Shown here piece by piece: positions 5,828 to 15,100 of a DNA stretch of 20,890 nucleotides. How positions within the stretch are numbered: the first letter of the stretch is position 1; each line of letters opens with the position of its first letter. Origin of the DNA: JAATGA01 sp047605605 (lineage in GTDB: Bacteria; Pseudomonadota; Alphaproteobacteria; Rhodobacterales; Rhodobacteraceae); assembly GCA_047605605.1 (NCBI GenBank), contig JASGFG010000071.1, positions 1 to 20,890 on the forward strand. The letters run 5' to 3'. The position numbers were made by a program, and so were the translations under genes. Below the pieces are notes generated by a model that had not been told where the DNA came from, made no database searches, and was given only the letters and a program-made list of their open reading frames with translations.

Positions 5828-8539
5828 ATGCTGGGTCTCGGAACCATCGCGAAAAAGGTGTTCGGCACGCCGAACGACCGCAAGGTCAAATCGGTGCGCC
5901 CGCTGATCGCAAAGATCAACGCGCTGGAGCCGGAATTCGTCGCCCTGACCGATGCGCAGCTGATCGAGCGCACCGAAAAACTGAAGGCCCGCGCCCAGGG
6001 GGGCGAGGATCTGGACAACCTGCTGCCCGAGGCTTTCGCCAACTGCCGCGAGGCCGCGAAACGCGCGCTTGGCCTGCGCGCCTTCGATGTGCAGCTGATG
6101 GGCGGGATCTTCCTGCACCAGGGCAACATCGCCGAGATGAAGACGGGCGAAGGCAAGACGCTGATGGCGACCTTCCCGGCCTATCTGAACGCGCTGGCGG
6201 GCAAGGGCGTGCATATCGTCACCGTCAACGACTATCTGGCCAAGCGCGATGCCGAGAACATGGGCCGCGTCTATGCGAAACTGGGCCTGACCACCGGCGT
6301 GGTCTATCCCTATCAGCCCGATGGCGAAAAGCGCGACGCCTATCGCTGCGACATCACCTATGCGACCAACAACGAGCTGGGCTTCGACTACCTTCGCGAC
6401 AACATGAAGGGTTCGGTCGAGGAAATGGCGCAGCGCGGGCATTTCTATGCCATCGTCGACGAGGTGGATTCGATCCTGGTGGACGAGGCGCGGACGCCGC
6501 TGATCATCTCGGGGCCGAGCCAGGACCGCAGCGAGCTTTACACCGCCGTCGACGGGCTGATCCCCGGCCTGTCCGAGGAACACTACAAGCTGGACGAGAA
6601 AACCCGCAACGTGACCTACACGGAAGAGGGCAACGAGTTCATCGAGCAGGCACTGCTGAAGGCGGGCCTGCTGCCCGAGGGCCAGACGCTTTACGACCCC
6701 GAGTCGACCACGCTGGTCCATCACGTCACGCAGGCGCTGAAGGCGCACAAGCTGTTCCACCGCGACCAGCAGTATATCGTCCGCGACGGCGAGGTGATGC
6801 TGATCGACGAATTCACCGGCCGCATGATGAAGGGCCGCCGCCTGTCGGACGGCCTGCACCAGGCGATCGAGGCCAAGGAACACGTCCAGATCCAGCCGGA
6901 AAACGTGACGCTGGCATCCGTGACCTTCCAGAACTACTTCCGCCTTTACGCCAAGCTGGCCGGGATGACCGGCACCGCCGCGACCGAGGCCGACGAGTTC
7001 ATGGAGATCTACAAGCTGGGCGTGGTCGAGGTTCCGACCAACCGCCCCATCGCCCGCGTCGACGAACATGACGCCGTCTATCGCACCGCGCGCGAGAAAT
7101 TCGAGGGCATCGTCAAGACCATCAAGGAGGCCCATGCCAAGGGCCAGCCGATGCTGGTCGGCACCACCAGCATCGAGAAATCGGAATTTCTGTCCGAGAT
7201 GCTGAAGAAGGAAGGCGTGCCCCACAACGTCCTGAACGCCCGCCAGCACGAGCAGGAGGCGCAGATCGTCGCCGATGCCGGCCGTCTGGGCGCCGTGACC
7301 ATCGCGACCAACATGGCAGGCCGCGGCACCGACATCCAGCTGGGCGGCAATGTCGAGCTGAAGGTGCTGGAGGAAATCGCCGCCAATCCCGACGCCCACC
7401 CCGACGAGGTGCGCGCCCGGATCGAGGCCGAACATGCCGACGAGAAAAAGCAGGTGCTGGATGCCGGCGGCCTGTTCGTTCTGGGCACCGAACGCCACGA
7501 AAGCCGCCGCATCGACAACCAGTTGCGCGGCCGGTCGGGCCGTCAGGGCGACCCGGGGCGGTCTTCGTTCTTCCTGAGCCTAGAAGACGACCTGATGCGG
7601 ATCTTCGGCTCGGAACGGCTGGACAAGGTGCTGTCGACGCTTGGGATGAAGGAAGGCGAGGCCATCGTTCATCCTTGGGTCAACAAGTCGCTGGAACGCG
7701 CCCAGGCCAAGGTCGAGGGGCGCAACTTCGACATCCGCAAGCAGCTGCTGAAGTTCGACGACGTGATGAACGACCAGCGCAAGGCGATCTTCAGCCAGCG
7801 GCGCGAGATCATGGAGGCCGAGGATGTCTCGGAAATCGCCGATGACATGCGCCATCAGGTGATCGAAGACCTGATCGACTTTCACATGCCGCCGGGCACC
7901 TATTCCGATCAATGGGCATCCGAGGTTCTGGAAAAGGCCGTTGCCGAAAAGCTGAGCCTGGAGCTGCCGGTCCGCGAATGGGCGGCCGAGGAAGGCGTCG
8001 ATCAGGAGACGATGCTGGAGCGCGTCACCGAAGCGTCCGACAAGGCCATCGCCGAAAAGACCGAGGCTTTCGGGCCCGAAACCATGCGCAGCATCGAAAA
8101 GCAGGTTCTGCTGCAAACCATCGACGGCAAGTGGCGGGAACATCTGCTGACACTGGAACATCTGCGCTCGGTCGTGGGCTTCCGCGGCTATGCCCAGCGC
8201 GACCCGCTGTCGGAATACAAGACCGAAGGGTTCCAGCTGTTCGAATCCATGCTGAACGGTCTGCGCCAGGACGTGACCCAGCGCATCAGCCAGATCCGCC
8301 CCATGACCCGCGAGGAGCAGGAGGCGATGATGCAGCAGATCCTGGCCCAGCAGGCCCGCGTGCAGGTCCCGGCGCCCGAAGCCCAGCCGGCCGAGGCGGT
8401 GGCCGAGCCCGCGCGTGCCCCGGTCCTTGCGGGCTTTGACGAATCGGACCCCTCGACCTGGGGCAACCCGGCGCGGAACGACCTTTGCCCCTGCGGTTCG
8501 GGCGAGAAATTCAAGCACTGTCACGGCAAACTGGCCTGA
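5828..8539 (+). CDS. secA: Preprotein translocase ATPase SecA
   Basis: SecA is the ATPase motor that pushes unfolded preproteins through SecYEG. At 903 residues it has the normal length. Visible parts: the N-terminal helix MLGLGTIAKKVFGTPNDRKV, Walker A GEGKT at residues 107-111, the Walker B DEVDS at 211-215 followed by ILVDEARTPLIISGP, the preprotein crosslinking region, NBD2 with TNMAGRGTDI and the QLRGRSGRQGDPG motif, the helical scaffold and wing, then an Ala/Pro/Glu-rich linker and the zinc-binding SecB/lipid-binding tail with Cys887, Cys889, Cys898 and His899. The ATG at 5828 follows a GGAG element at suitable spacing. It is divergent from a secreted folding factor and followed by two exported-protein genes. 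Confidence 0.98.
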   Translation: MLGLGTIAKKVFGTPNDRKVKSVRPLIAKINALEPEFVALTDAQLIERTEKLKARAQGGEDLDNLLPEAFANCREAAKRALGLRAFDVQLMGGIFLHQGNIAEMKTGEGKTLMATFPAYLNALAGKGVHIVTVNDYLAKRDAENMGRVYAKLGLTTGVVYPYQPDGEKRDAYRCDITYATNNELGFDYLRDNMKGSVEEMAQRGHFYAIVDEVDSILVDEARTPLIISGPSQDRSELYTAVDGLIPGLSEEHYKLDEKTRNVTYTEEGNEFIEQALLKAGLLPEGQTLYDPESTTLVHHVTQALKAHKLFHRDQQYIVRDGEVMLIDEFTGRMMKGRRLSDGLHQAIEAKEHVQIQPENVTLASVTFQNYFRLYAKLAGMTGTAATEADEFMEIYKLGVVEVPTNRPIARVDEHDAVYRTAREKFEGIVKTIKEAHAKGQPMLVGTTSIEKSEFLSEMLKKEGVPHNVLNARQHEQEAQIVADAGRLGAVTIATNMAGRGTDIQLGGNVELKVLEEIAANPDAHPDEVRARIEAEHADEKKQVLDAGGLFVLGTERHESRRIDNQLRGRSGRQGDPGRSSFFLSLEDDLMRIFGSERLDKVLSTLGMKEGEAIVHPWVNKSLERAQAKVEGRNFDIRKQLLKFDDVMNDQRKAIFSQRREIMEAEDVSEIADDMRHQVIEDLIDFHMPPGTYSDQWASEVLEKAVAEKLSLELPVREWAAEEGVDQETMLERVTEASDKAIAEKTEAFGPETMRSIEKQVLLQTIDGKWREHLLTLEHLRSVVGFRGYAQRDPLSEYKTEGFQLFESMLNGLRQDVTQRISQIRPMTREEQEAMMQQILAQQARVQVPAPEAQPAEAVAEPARAPVLAGFDESDPSTWGNPARNDLCPCGSGEKFKHCHGKLA

Positions 8540-8550
8540 TTGCGGCCAAA

Positions 8551-8574
8551 GCGGGGCGCATGGCCGCGCCCCGC
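8551..8574 (+). terminator. Hairpin after secA
   Basis: A perfect 9-bp GC stem (GCGGGGCGC at 8551-8559, GCGCCCCGC at 8566-8574) with a six-base loop begins 12 bases after the secA stop. Only a short, imperfect T-containing stretch follows, so it may be a weak terminator or attenuate readthrough into the downstream pair. Confidence 0.4.
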
Positions 8575-8692
8575 GCCGGATTTCCGTCACGTCCGGCGGA
8601 AACATTCCGAAGATTCGCCACGGGAAAGCCCGGATTCCCCGACAGGTTCCGGCTGTCACAGCCACGTGACCTCTCTGCTGCCGGAGGCGAGG

Positions 8693-9691
8693 ATGGAACT
8701 GAAGCGCAGGCTTGCGCGCGTTGTCGCGGTTATTGCCGTTGCCTTTGCGGCGGGTCATTTCGTCCAGAATGCCGCCCGCTCGCGGTCGGATGCTTCCGTC
8801 CCGGTGCCGACCAAGGTGACACCCGTGGCTGCCGGACCGCAGGAGATCGTGCCCCCCGCCCCGATCCGCGCCGCGGCCTTTACCCCCACGGCAGAGACGG
8901 CGCCCGCGCCCCTGCCCGCGGCTTCCCCCCCCGCGCCGGTTGCCGCCGAAAAGGGAACCGCCGCCGCGCAGCCGCAACCGCAGCCCCCCGCGGATGAACT
9001 GGCCCAGGATTGCCCTGTCGCGCTGGATCTGACCGCACAGAAGGATGCGGTGATCGGCATCGCCCTGACGGTGCCCTGCCACAAGGATGAACGGATCGTC
9101 ATTTCCCATGCGGGCCTTGTGATTACCGAAAAGACCGCGGCGAACGGCCTTCTTGCGACCGAGATTCCCGCGCTGGAACCCGCAGCGGAAATCCAGGTGA
9201 AATTCGCGGATGGGACACATGCCGCCGCCCGCATCGACATTCCCGAAGCAGGCAATACCCGCCGCTTCGGCGTGCAGTGGCAGGGTGTCGACGGCTTTGG
9301 CATCCATGCTTTCGAGAATGGCGCAGGCTATGGCCAGGCGGGCGATGTCTCGGCCAGCAACCCGCATACCCCGCCTGCGATGTCCGTCGCCGGGGCGCCG
9401 TCGCGCGGCGGCTATCTGACGATCCTGGGCGACAGCACGGTCGATCTGCCCCTGCTGGCCGAGGTCTATACCTGGCCCGTCGATCCCGCGGCGCGCGTGG
9501 ATATCGTGACCGAGGCCGCCGTGACACCCGCCACCTGTGGCGGAGAGCTTCTGGGCGAAACGATCAACTCCTTTGGCGGGCAGACCTTCGTGACCGATCT
9601 TTCTGCCGCCATGCCCGCCTGCGACGGGATAGGCGATTATCTGGTGTTGAAGAATCTGGCGCTTGATCCGAAACTCGCCGCCGCAAACTAG
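8693..9691 (+). CDS. Membrane-anchored periplasmic four-cysteine protein, unknown function
   Basis: A 332-residue protein I cannot assign to a named family. The ATG at 8693 is preferred over starts further upstream because it follows GGAGGCGAGG and gives a sensible N-terminus: basic MELKRRLAR, then one hydrophobic helix (about 9-24), a Pro/Ala-rich spacer (about 35-100), and a folded domain (about 103-332). This implies an N-in anchor with the domain in the periplasm. Four cysteines (107, 129, 282, 310) are all in the domain, consistent with two disulfides. It ends 17 bases before the solute-binding/OmpA fusion gene, so the two are probably co-transcribed, possibly with secA. Annotations of such genes as a translocase would come only from the neighbouring secA; nothing in the sequence supports that. 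Confidence 0.8.
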   Translation: MELKRRLARVVAVIAVAFAAGHFVQNAARSRSDASVPVPTKVTPVAAGPQEIVPPAPIRAAAFTPTAETAPAPLPAASPPAPVAAEKGTAAAQPQPQPPADELAQDCPVALDLTAQKDAVIGIALTVPCHKDERIVISHAGLVITEKTAANGLLATEIPALEPAAEIQVKFADGTHAAARIDIPEAGNTRRFGVQWQGVDGFGIHAFENGAGYGQAGDVSASNPHTPPAMSVAGAPSRGGYLTILGDSTVDLPLLAEVYTWPVDPAARVDIVTEAAVTPATCGGELLGETINSFGGQTFVTDLSAAMPACDGIGDYLVLKNLALDPKLAAAN

Positions 9692-9708
9692 GGGCGGCGG
9701 AACGGTTC

Positions 9709-11220
9709 ATGGCATCCAGGGCTTGGCGCGCGGCGGTCTTCGCCGCGCTTGTCGTTCCGGCGGCGTCGCTGGCTCAGGATGTCACGCTGACCTCGCGCGA
9801 TGGCAGCCTTTCGCTGGCCGGCACGCTGAACGGGTTTGACGGAGAATATTACCGCATCGACACCTCTTACGGGCTGCTGACCGTGGATGGGCAAGGCGTT
9901 CTTTGCGACGGTCCGGGCTGCCCCGATCTGATTGCGCCCCGCGCCACCATCCGGCTGGTGGGGGATGCCGATGCGGGGGCGGCGCTGTTGCCGGGTTTGT
10001 TCCACGCATTCGCCAAGGCGCGCGGGCTGGATTTCACCACCGCGCCCGGACCGGGCTTTGCCGCCACAATCACAGATCCGGCGACAAAGGCCGTGCTGGC
10101 CGACATATCCTTTCACCCCGAATCGCCCCAGGACGCGCATCGCGACATGGTGGCGGGCCGCGCCGAACTGATGGTCGCCTCTGCGACAGAGCAGGATCTG
10201 GGCGCGCGGCCGCTGGCGACCGACGCGCTGGTCGCGATTGTCGCGCCGGGCAATCCGCTGCCCCGGATCTCCTCCACCGATCTGGCCCGCGCCCTTGCGG
10301 GAGAGGTGGCGAACTGGGCCGAGGTCGGCGGGCCGGACATGCCGCTGGTCCTTCATGCGCTGGCATCCGGCGCGGATCTGCAAACCGCGCTGACACGGCG
10401 GCTGGGCAAGACGGTTGCCACCTCGGTCGCCCATCCCGATCTTGCCAGCCTTGCCGCCGCCGTGGCGCGCGATCCCTGGGCGCTGGCCGTGACCGGCCGG
10501 GCCGAGGCAGGGGCGGCGCGCATCCTGCCGCTGACCGATAGCTGCGGCTTTCCCCTGCTGCCCACTGCGCTCGCGGTAAAGGCCGAGGACTATCCCCTTT
10601 CGCTGCCGCTGCACCTGCTGACCCCTCGCCGCCGCCTGCCGCTGGTCGCGCGCGAGTTTCTGGAGTTCCTTTCCACGCCGCCCGCGCAGCAGGCGATCGC
10701 TTCGGCCGGATATATCGACCGCAGCCCCGAACGTCAGCCGATGACGGCGGACGGATTGCGGCTGATCAACGCCATCCAGGGCGCGGGCGAGGAAACCACG
10801 CTGGCCGACCTGAAACGGCTGGTGGATGTGATGGATGGCGCGGACAGGCTGTCTTTGACCTTTCGGTTTCAGGACGGGGCGGCGACACTGGACACCACAT
10901 CGCAACAGAACCTGACGGATCTGGCCGAACTGCTGGAGGCCGGGGCCTTTTCGCATGAAACGCTGATCCTGGCCGGCTTTTCGGACGGCTCGGGTGCGGC
11001 TGCGACCAATCTGGACCTGTCGCGCGACCGCGCGCAGGCGGTTCGCGATGCCTTGCAGAAGGCCGCGCCCGATCTGCCCGAGGATCGCCTGCCCCGCGTC
11101 GCAGCCTTTGGCGAGGCGCTGCCGATGGCCTGCGACGAAACCGGGCCGGGGCGTAGGCTGAACCGGCGGGTGGAACTGTGGCTGAAGCCCGCCTTCGTTA
11201 CAGATACCCCTCGGCCTTGA
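9709..11220 (+). CDS. Periplasmic solute-binding-like protein fused to a C-terminal OmpA peptidoglycan-binding domain
   Basis: A 503-residue exported protein. Residues 1-22 are a Sec signal peptide (cleavage near SLA-QD). Residues 24-75 form a small beta-rich unit with Cys66 and Cys71 (LCDGPGCPD). Residues about 80-340 resemble a PstS-like periplasmic solute-binding fold, from TIRLVGDADAGAALLPGLFHAFA to FLEFLSTPPAQQAIASAGYI. Residues about 380-495 are an OmpA-like domain with the motif GFSDGSGAAATNLDLSRDRA (423-442) and the closing NRRVELWL (485-492), which binds peptidoglycan in this family. The protein would therefore hold a ligand-binding domain on the cell wall, with no ABC permease nearby. 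The ligand is unknown; phosphate is only a family-level guess. Its last 23 bases overlap the 3' end of radC on the other strand. Confidence 0.86.
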   Translation: MASRAWRAAVFAALVVPAASLAQDVTLTSRDGSLSLAGTLNGFDGEYYRIDTSYGLLTVDGQGVLCDGPGCPDLIAPRATIRLVGDADAGAALLPGLFHAFAKARGLDFTTAPGPGFAATITDPATKAVLADISFHPESPQDAHRDMVAGRAELMVASATEQDLGARPLATDALVAIVAPGNPLPRISSTDLARALAGEVANWAEVGGPDMPLVLHALASGADLQTALTRRLGKTVATSVAHPDLASLAAAVARDPWALAVTGRAEAGAARILPLTDSCGFPLLPTALAVKAEDYPLSLPLHLLTPRRRLPLVAREFLEFLSTPPAQQAIASAGYIDRSPERQPMTADGLRLINAIQGAGEETTLADLKRLVDVMDGADRLSLTFRFQDGAATLDTTSQQNLTDLAELLEAGAFSHETLILAGFSDGSGAAATNLDLSRDRAQAVRDALQKAAPDLPEDRLPRVAAFGEALPMACDETGPGRRLNRRVELWLKPAFVTDTPRP

Positions 11221-11977
11221 AGGAAATCTCGCGCGATTTCCCGACGATCAGATGGTCATGCAGGGCGATCCCCAGCACCCTGGCCGCATCCTGAACCTGC
11301 ATGGTCATGGTGATGTCGGCGGTCGAAGGCGTCGGATCGCCCGAGGGATGGTTGTGCACAAGGATCAGCGCGCTGGCATTCAGCTCCAGCGCGCGCTTAA
11401 CCACCTCGCGCGGATAGACGGGCACATGATCGACCGTGCCGCGCGCCTGTTCCTCATCCGCGATCAAGACGTTCTTGCGGTCCAGAAACAGGATGCGGAA
11501 CTGTTCCGTTTCACGATGCGCCATGGCGGTATGGCAATAGTCGAGCAGCGCATCCCATGACGACAGGACCGGGCGGTTCATGACCCGTGCGCGCATCATT
11601 CGCTGGGCCACCGCCTCCATGATCTTCAGATCCTGCGCCACCGCCTCGCCCACGCCGTCCACGGCCAGCAGCCTGGCAAGGGGTGCGGTGACGACGCGGT
11701 TCAGATCCCCGAACGTGTCGAGCAGCCGTCGCGCCAGCGGTTTCACATCCTGTCGGGGAATGGTGCGGAACAACAAAAGCTCCAGCAACTCGTACTCCGG
11801 CATTGCGGCGGCCCCGCCTTCGCTGAACCGGGCGCGCAGGCGCTGGCGGTGATCGGCGATGTAGGACGGCAACCGCCCGGCAACCGGAACCGGCGCAGCC
11901 TCGTCCCCCGGAACGGGAACGGATTCACCGCCGAACAGCGGCAGGGGTCTTTCCTGAAAGGCGCGGGGACGGATCAT
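11198..11977 (-). CDS. radC: RadC-family JAB/MPN-domain protein
   Basis: A 259-residue RadC protein. The N-terminal part carries a helix-hairpin-helix-like region (LARLLAVDGVGEAVAQDLK, about 100-118). The C-terminal MPN/JAMM domain has the metal-binding block LVHNHPSGDPTPSTAD with His208, His210 and Asp221. Despite the name, the family's role in DNA repair is doubtful; the JAMM fold suggests a zinc hydrolase. The start at 11977 (MIRPRAF) is chosen because an upstream extension to 12160 is unlike RadC; no strong ribosome binding site is seen before it. Residues 10-35 are Pro-rich and probably disordered. The gene is divergent from the synthetase gene and convergent with the OmpA-fusion gene, overlapping it by 23 bases. 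Confidence 0.92.
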   Translation of the reverse strand: MIRPRAFQERPLPLFGGESVPVPGDEAAPVPVAGRLPSYIADHRQRLRARFSEGGAAAMPEYELLELLLFRTIPRQDVKPLARRLLDTFGDLNRVVTAPLARLLAVDGVGEAVAQDLKIMEAVAQRMMRARVMNRPVLSSWDALLDYCHTAMAHRETEQFRILFLDRKNVLIADEEQARGTVDHVPVYPREVVKRALELNASALILVHNHPSGDPTPSTADITMTMQVQDAARVLGIALHDHLIVGKSREISFKAEGYL

Positions 11978-11998
11978 GACCGCAATGTGGGTGGAGTT

Positions 11999-12044
11999 GG
12001 TGAATAATGAGTTAATGGCGGCGCTGGCGCGGGGATTGTTCACC
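11999..12044. promoter_or_regulatory. Inverted repeat in the radC/NRPS divergent region
   Basis: GGTGAATAAT (11999-12008) and ATTGTTCACC (12035-12044) are inverted copies with 9 of 10 positions matching and a 26-base spacer. The arms are AT-richer than the surroundings and lie just upstream of the radC start. This could be a pair of operator half-sites or a hairpin; no known regulator motif is claimed. Confidence 0.35.
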
Positions 12045-12060
12045 ACCGGCCCGCGCCTTT

Positions 12061-12075
12061 CGGCAATTCTTGCCG
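12061..12075. promoter_or_regulatory. Perfect palindrome CGGCAA-TTC-TTGCCG upstream of the NRPS gene
   Basis: Six-base arms with a three-base spacer, perfectly symmetric, about 110 bases before the synthetase ATG. The size and symmetry suit a dimeric repressor, and it sits between the two divergent starts. A TTGACC at 12094-12099 follows but has no good -10 partner at 17 bases, so the synthetase promoter is not located. Confidence 0.35.
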
Positions 12076-12186
12076 GACAGCGGACTTCGTGGATTGACCT
12101 GGGTGCGACGGGGGGCTTTTCTGCGGGTAACTTATCCAGTGCCCTGTTTGCCGCCGGCACCCGCCGACGCCCGGAAAACCAGATAC

Positions 12187-15100
12187 ATGCCAGACCAGTT
12201 TGCCCTGCCCAGACCGCTGCCCGACGCGCCTGGGCCGGTTGCGCTGTGCGATCATCGCCCTGACGCGCCGCTGACGCCGATCCAGGCGGGGATGATCTAT
12301 GAAACCGCGCTGGCGGGCAGACCCGGCCTCAATCTTGAACAGATCGTCGTGCGGATGCCGGGCGGGTCTGCCCAGGCGGAGGCGATGCGGGCCGCATGGC
12401 AGGCGGTGGCGCTGCGCCATCCTGCGCTTCGCATGGCCGTCGATCTGTCGGCGGCCGAGCCGGTGCAGATCGTGCAGCCGCAGCCCGAGGTGCGGCTTCA
12501 GAGTCTTGACCTGCGCGACGCCCCCGACCGCGATTCGGCCCTGGCGCAGTTTCTGGCGGCCGACCGCGACAAGGGGGCCGATGCGACGGCCTGGCCCAAC
12601 TGGCGGCTGACCCTGCTGGAGCTTGGCGATCAGCAGGCGCTGGTCTGGACCTTTCCGCACAGCCTGCTGGACGGGCGCAGCTTTGCGACCGTGCTGGAAG
12701 AGGCTTTTGAACGTCACGACGCCCTGCTTGCCGGTTCCGCGCCGGCCCGGAGGGAAGAGGCGCCCGATCCCGCACCGCATTACCGCGCGCTGGCTGCCGA
12801 CTGCTCTGGCAGTGCCCAGCGGTTTTGCAGCCACCTCGAAGGGTTTGAAACCGCGAACGAGGTCGGGCTTGGGCTTTTGCCGCAGCCCGATCCGGCCGGG
12901 GGAAAGCCGGTTCTGGAAAGCTGGCTGAACGCCGAAGATGCACGGCGCCTGACGGCCCGGGCGGCGCGGGCCGGCGGCACGCTGGCAACGGCCCTGAATG
13001 CGGCATGGGGCATGGTGATTGCCCGAACGTCCGGCCAGAGGCAGGCGGTCTTTGGCGTCACCCGGTCGGGGCGGCACCTTTTGCCTCAATCGCCCAGGAT
13101 GGTGGGCTGCCTGATCAATACCGTTCCGCTTTGTGTGCGGATGGGCCGCGAGACGACGCTCGACGGTCTGCTGCGGCAGGTGCGGTCGGATCAGCTGGCC
13201 CTGCGCCCGCACGAACATTGTCCGCTGACTGCAATCCGCACCGCGCTGTCACTGCCCGGCGACCGGCCGCTGTTTCACACGATGGTCGTCTATGACCGGC
13301 AAAGCCTGCATGACCGAATGCAGATGCTGGGCGGAGCCTGGACCGGCCGCAGGGTTGATCTGCACGAGGAAGGCGCCCTGCCCCTGACGCTTGCCGCCTA
13401 TGGCGAGGACCGGCTGCTGCTGCGGCTGGAGCATGACCCCTCCACCATCGCGCCCGAGGCGGCGGCCCGGTATCTGGATTATCTGACGCGCCTGCTGCGC
13501 GCGATGGCCGCTGCCGAGGGCGATCCGCCTCTCTCTGCGGTGTCGATGCTGCCCGATCAGGAAAGCACGGATCTGGCCCGCTGGTCGCAAGGCGCGCCGC
13601 GACAAACGATTCCCCCGTCCTGCGTCGCTTTGGCTTTTGCCGAGGTTGCGCGGCGCCACCCCCATGCGACCGCCCTGATCACGCCCGAAGGGGCGATGGT
13701 CAGCTTTGCCGAACTGGACCGCAAGACCGACAACCTTGCGCGGCTTTTCGCGGCCGAGGGGGCCGGGCCGGGCCGGATCGTAGCGCTGTGCCTGCCAAGA
13801 TCGGCGGATTATGTCGCGGCCCTTCTGGCGGTGTTGCGGACGGGCGCGGCATTCCTGCCACTGGACCCGGCCTATCCGGCCGAAACACTGGGCTTCATGG
13901 CCCGTGACAGCGGGGCCGCGTTTCTGGTGGCACGACGGGTTGCGCCATGGATGACGGGGCACAGGGTCGTTGACCCGGATCAGCCGCTCCGGGCCGTCCC
14001 GCTGCCCGCCCTTGCGGCTGATCCCGCGCGCACGGCCTATGTCATCTATACCTCGGGCACGACGGGACGGCCCAAGGGCGTGATGGTGCCGCAATCCGCG
14101 CTGGCCGCCCATTCGGCCGCAGCGCGGGACTGGCTGCGCCTTGGCCCCGAGGACAGGGTGCTGCAATTCACCAGCCTGGGCTTTGACGTTTCCATCGAAG
14201 AAATCGTGCCGACGCTTCTGGCCGCGGCAACGCTGGTTCTGCGGCCCGAGGCTGCGGCCCGCGACCCCCGGCTGCTGCTGGAAACCGTCCGGACGCAGGG
14301 CGTCACGGTTCTGAACCTGCCGACCGGGTTCTGGCAGGCGCTTCTGGACGACATGGAGCTGTCCGGGGTCAGCCTGCCGCCCACGGTGCGGCTGGTCGTC
14401 GCCGGGGGGGAACGGGTGCCGGCGGCCGCGCTGCGCCGCTGGCGCCGCATTGCACCGGATATCGACTGGGCCAATGGCTATGGGCCGACCGAGGCGACGA
14501 TCACTTCGGCAGCCCATGCCCTGCCCGCCGGTTTGCCCGCACCCGAAGGCGAAGTCCCCGTAGGCCAGCCGCTGGCCCATGCCCGCCTGCACGTCCTGGC
14601 CCCCGATGGCAGCGCCTCGCCGCCCGGCTGCACGGGGGGGCTGTGGATCGGCGGCGACTGCGTGGCCGGCGGCTATCTGAACCTGCCCGCGCTGAGCGCG
14701 CAGAAGTTCGTCGCCCTGCCGGGTCTTGGGCGGGCCTATGACAGCGGCGATCTGGCGCGATGGTCCCCCGAGGGCATCCTGATGCTGGGCGGACGGAACG
14801 ACCGCCAGATCAAGCTGCGCGGTTTCCGCATCGAACCGGCCGAGGTCGAGCGCGTTCTGGAAGGGCTGGAAGATGTGGGCCAGGCCCTGGTCGCGGTTCT
14901 GGACGCCGGGACGCCCGCTGCGCGGCTGGTGGGCTGGGTCCGGCCCTCGGTGGCAGGCGAGGTGCTGGATGCAGGCGCGCTGGAGGCCGAGGCCGCAGCC
15001 CTGCTGCCGCCGCAGATGCGGCCCCGGATCGTCGCGGTGGCGGACTGGCCGATGCGCCCCGGCGGAAAGGTCGACATGGCCGCCCTGCCCCGCCCTGACC

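Noticed and set aside
5777..7498. A 573-codon open frame on the minus strand across secA
   Set aside because: It mirrors the codon-position bias of secA, has no ribosome binding site or family motif, and overlaps the secA start.
8655..8670. GTCAC-N6-GTGAC palindrome before the four-cysteine gene
   Set aside because: Five-base arms are common by chance in this composition and no promoter is seen beside it.
8540..8692. A 51-residue N-terminal extension of the four-cysteine protein starting right after secA
   Set aside because: It includes the post-secA hairpin, is Arg/Pro/Ser-rich, and would bury the membrane helix; ATG at 8693 has GGAGGCGAGG before it.
12070..12186. A 39-residue upstream extension of the NRPS from TTG at 12070
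   Set aside because: It has no ribosome binding site, runs through a palindrome, and is unlike a C-domain N-terminus; ATG at 12187 is the better start.
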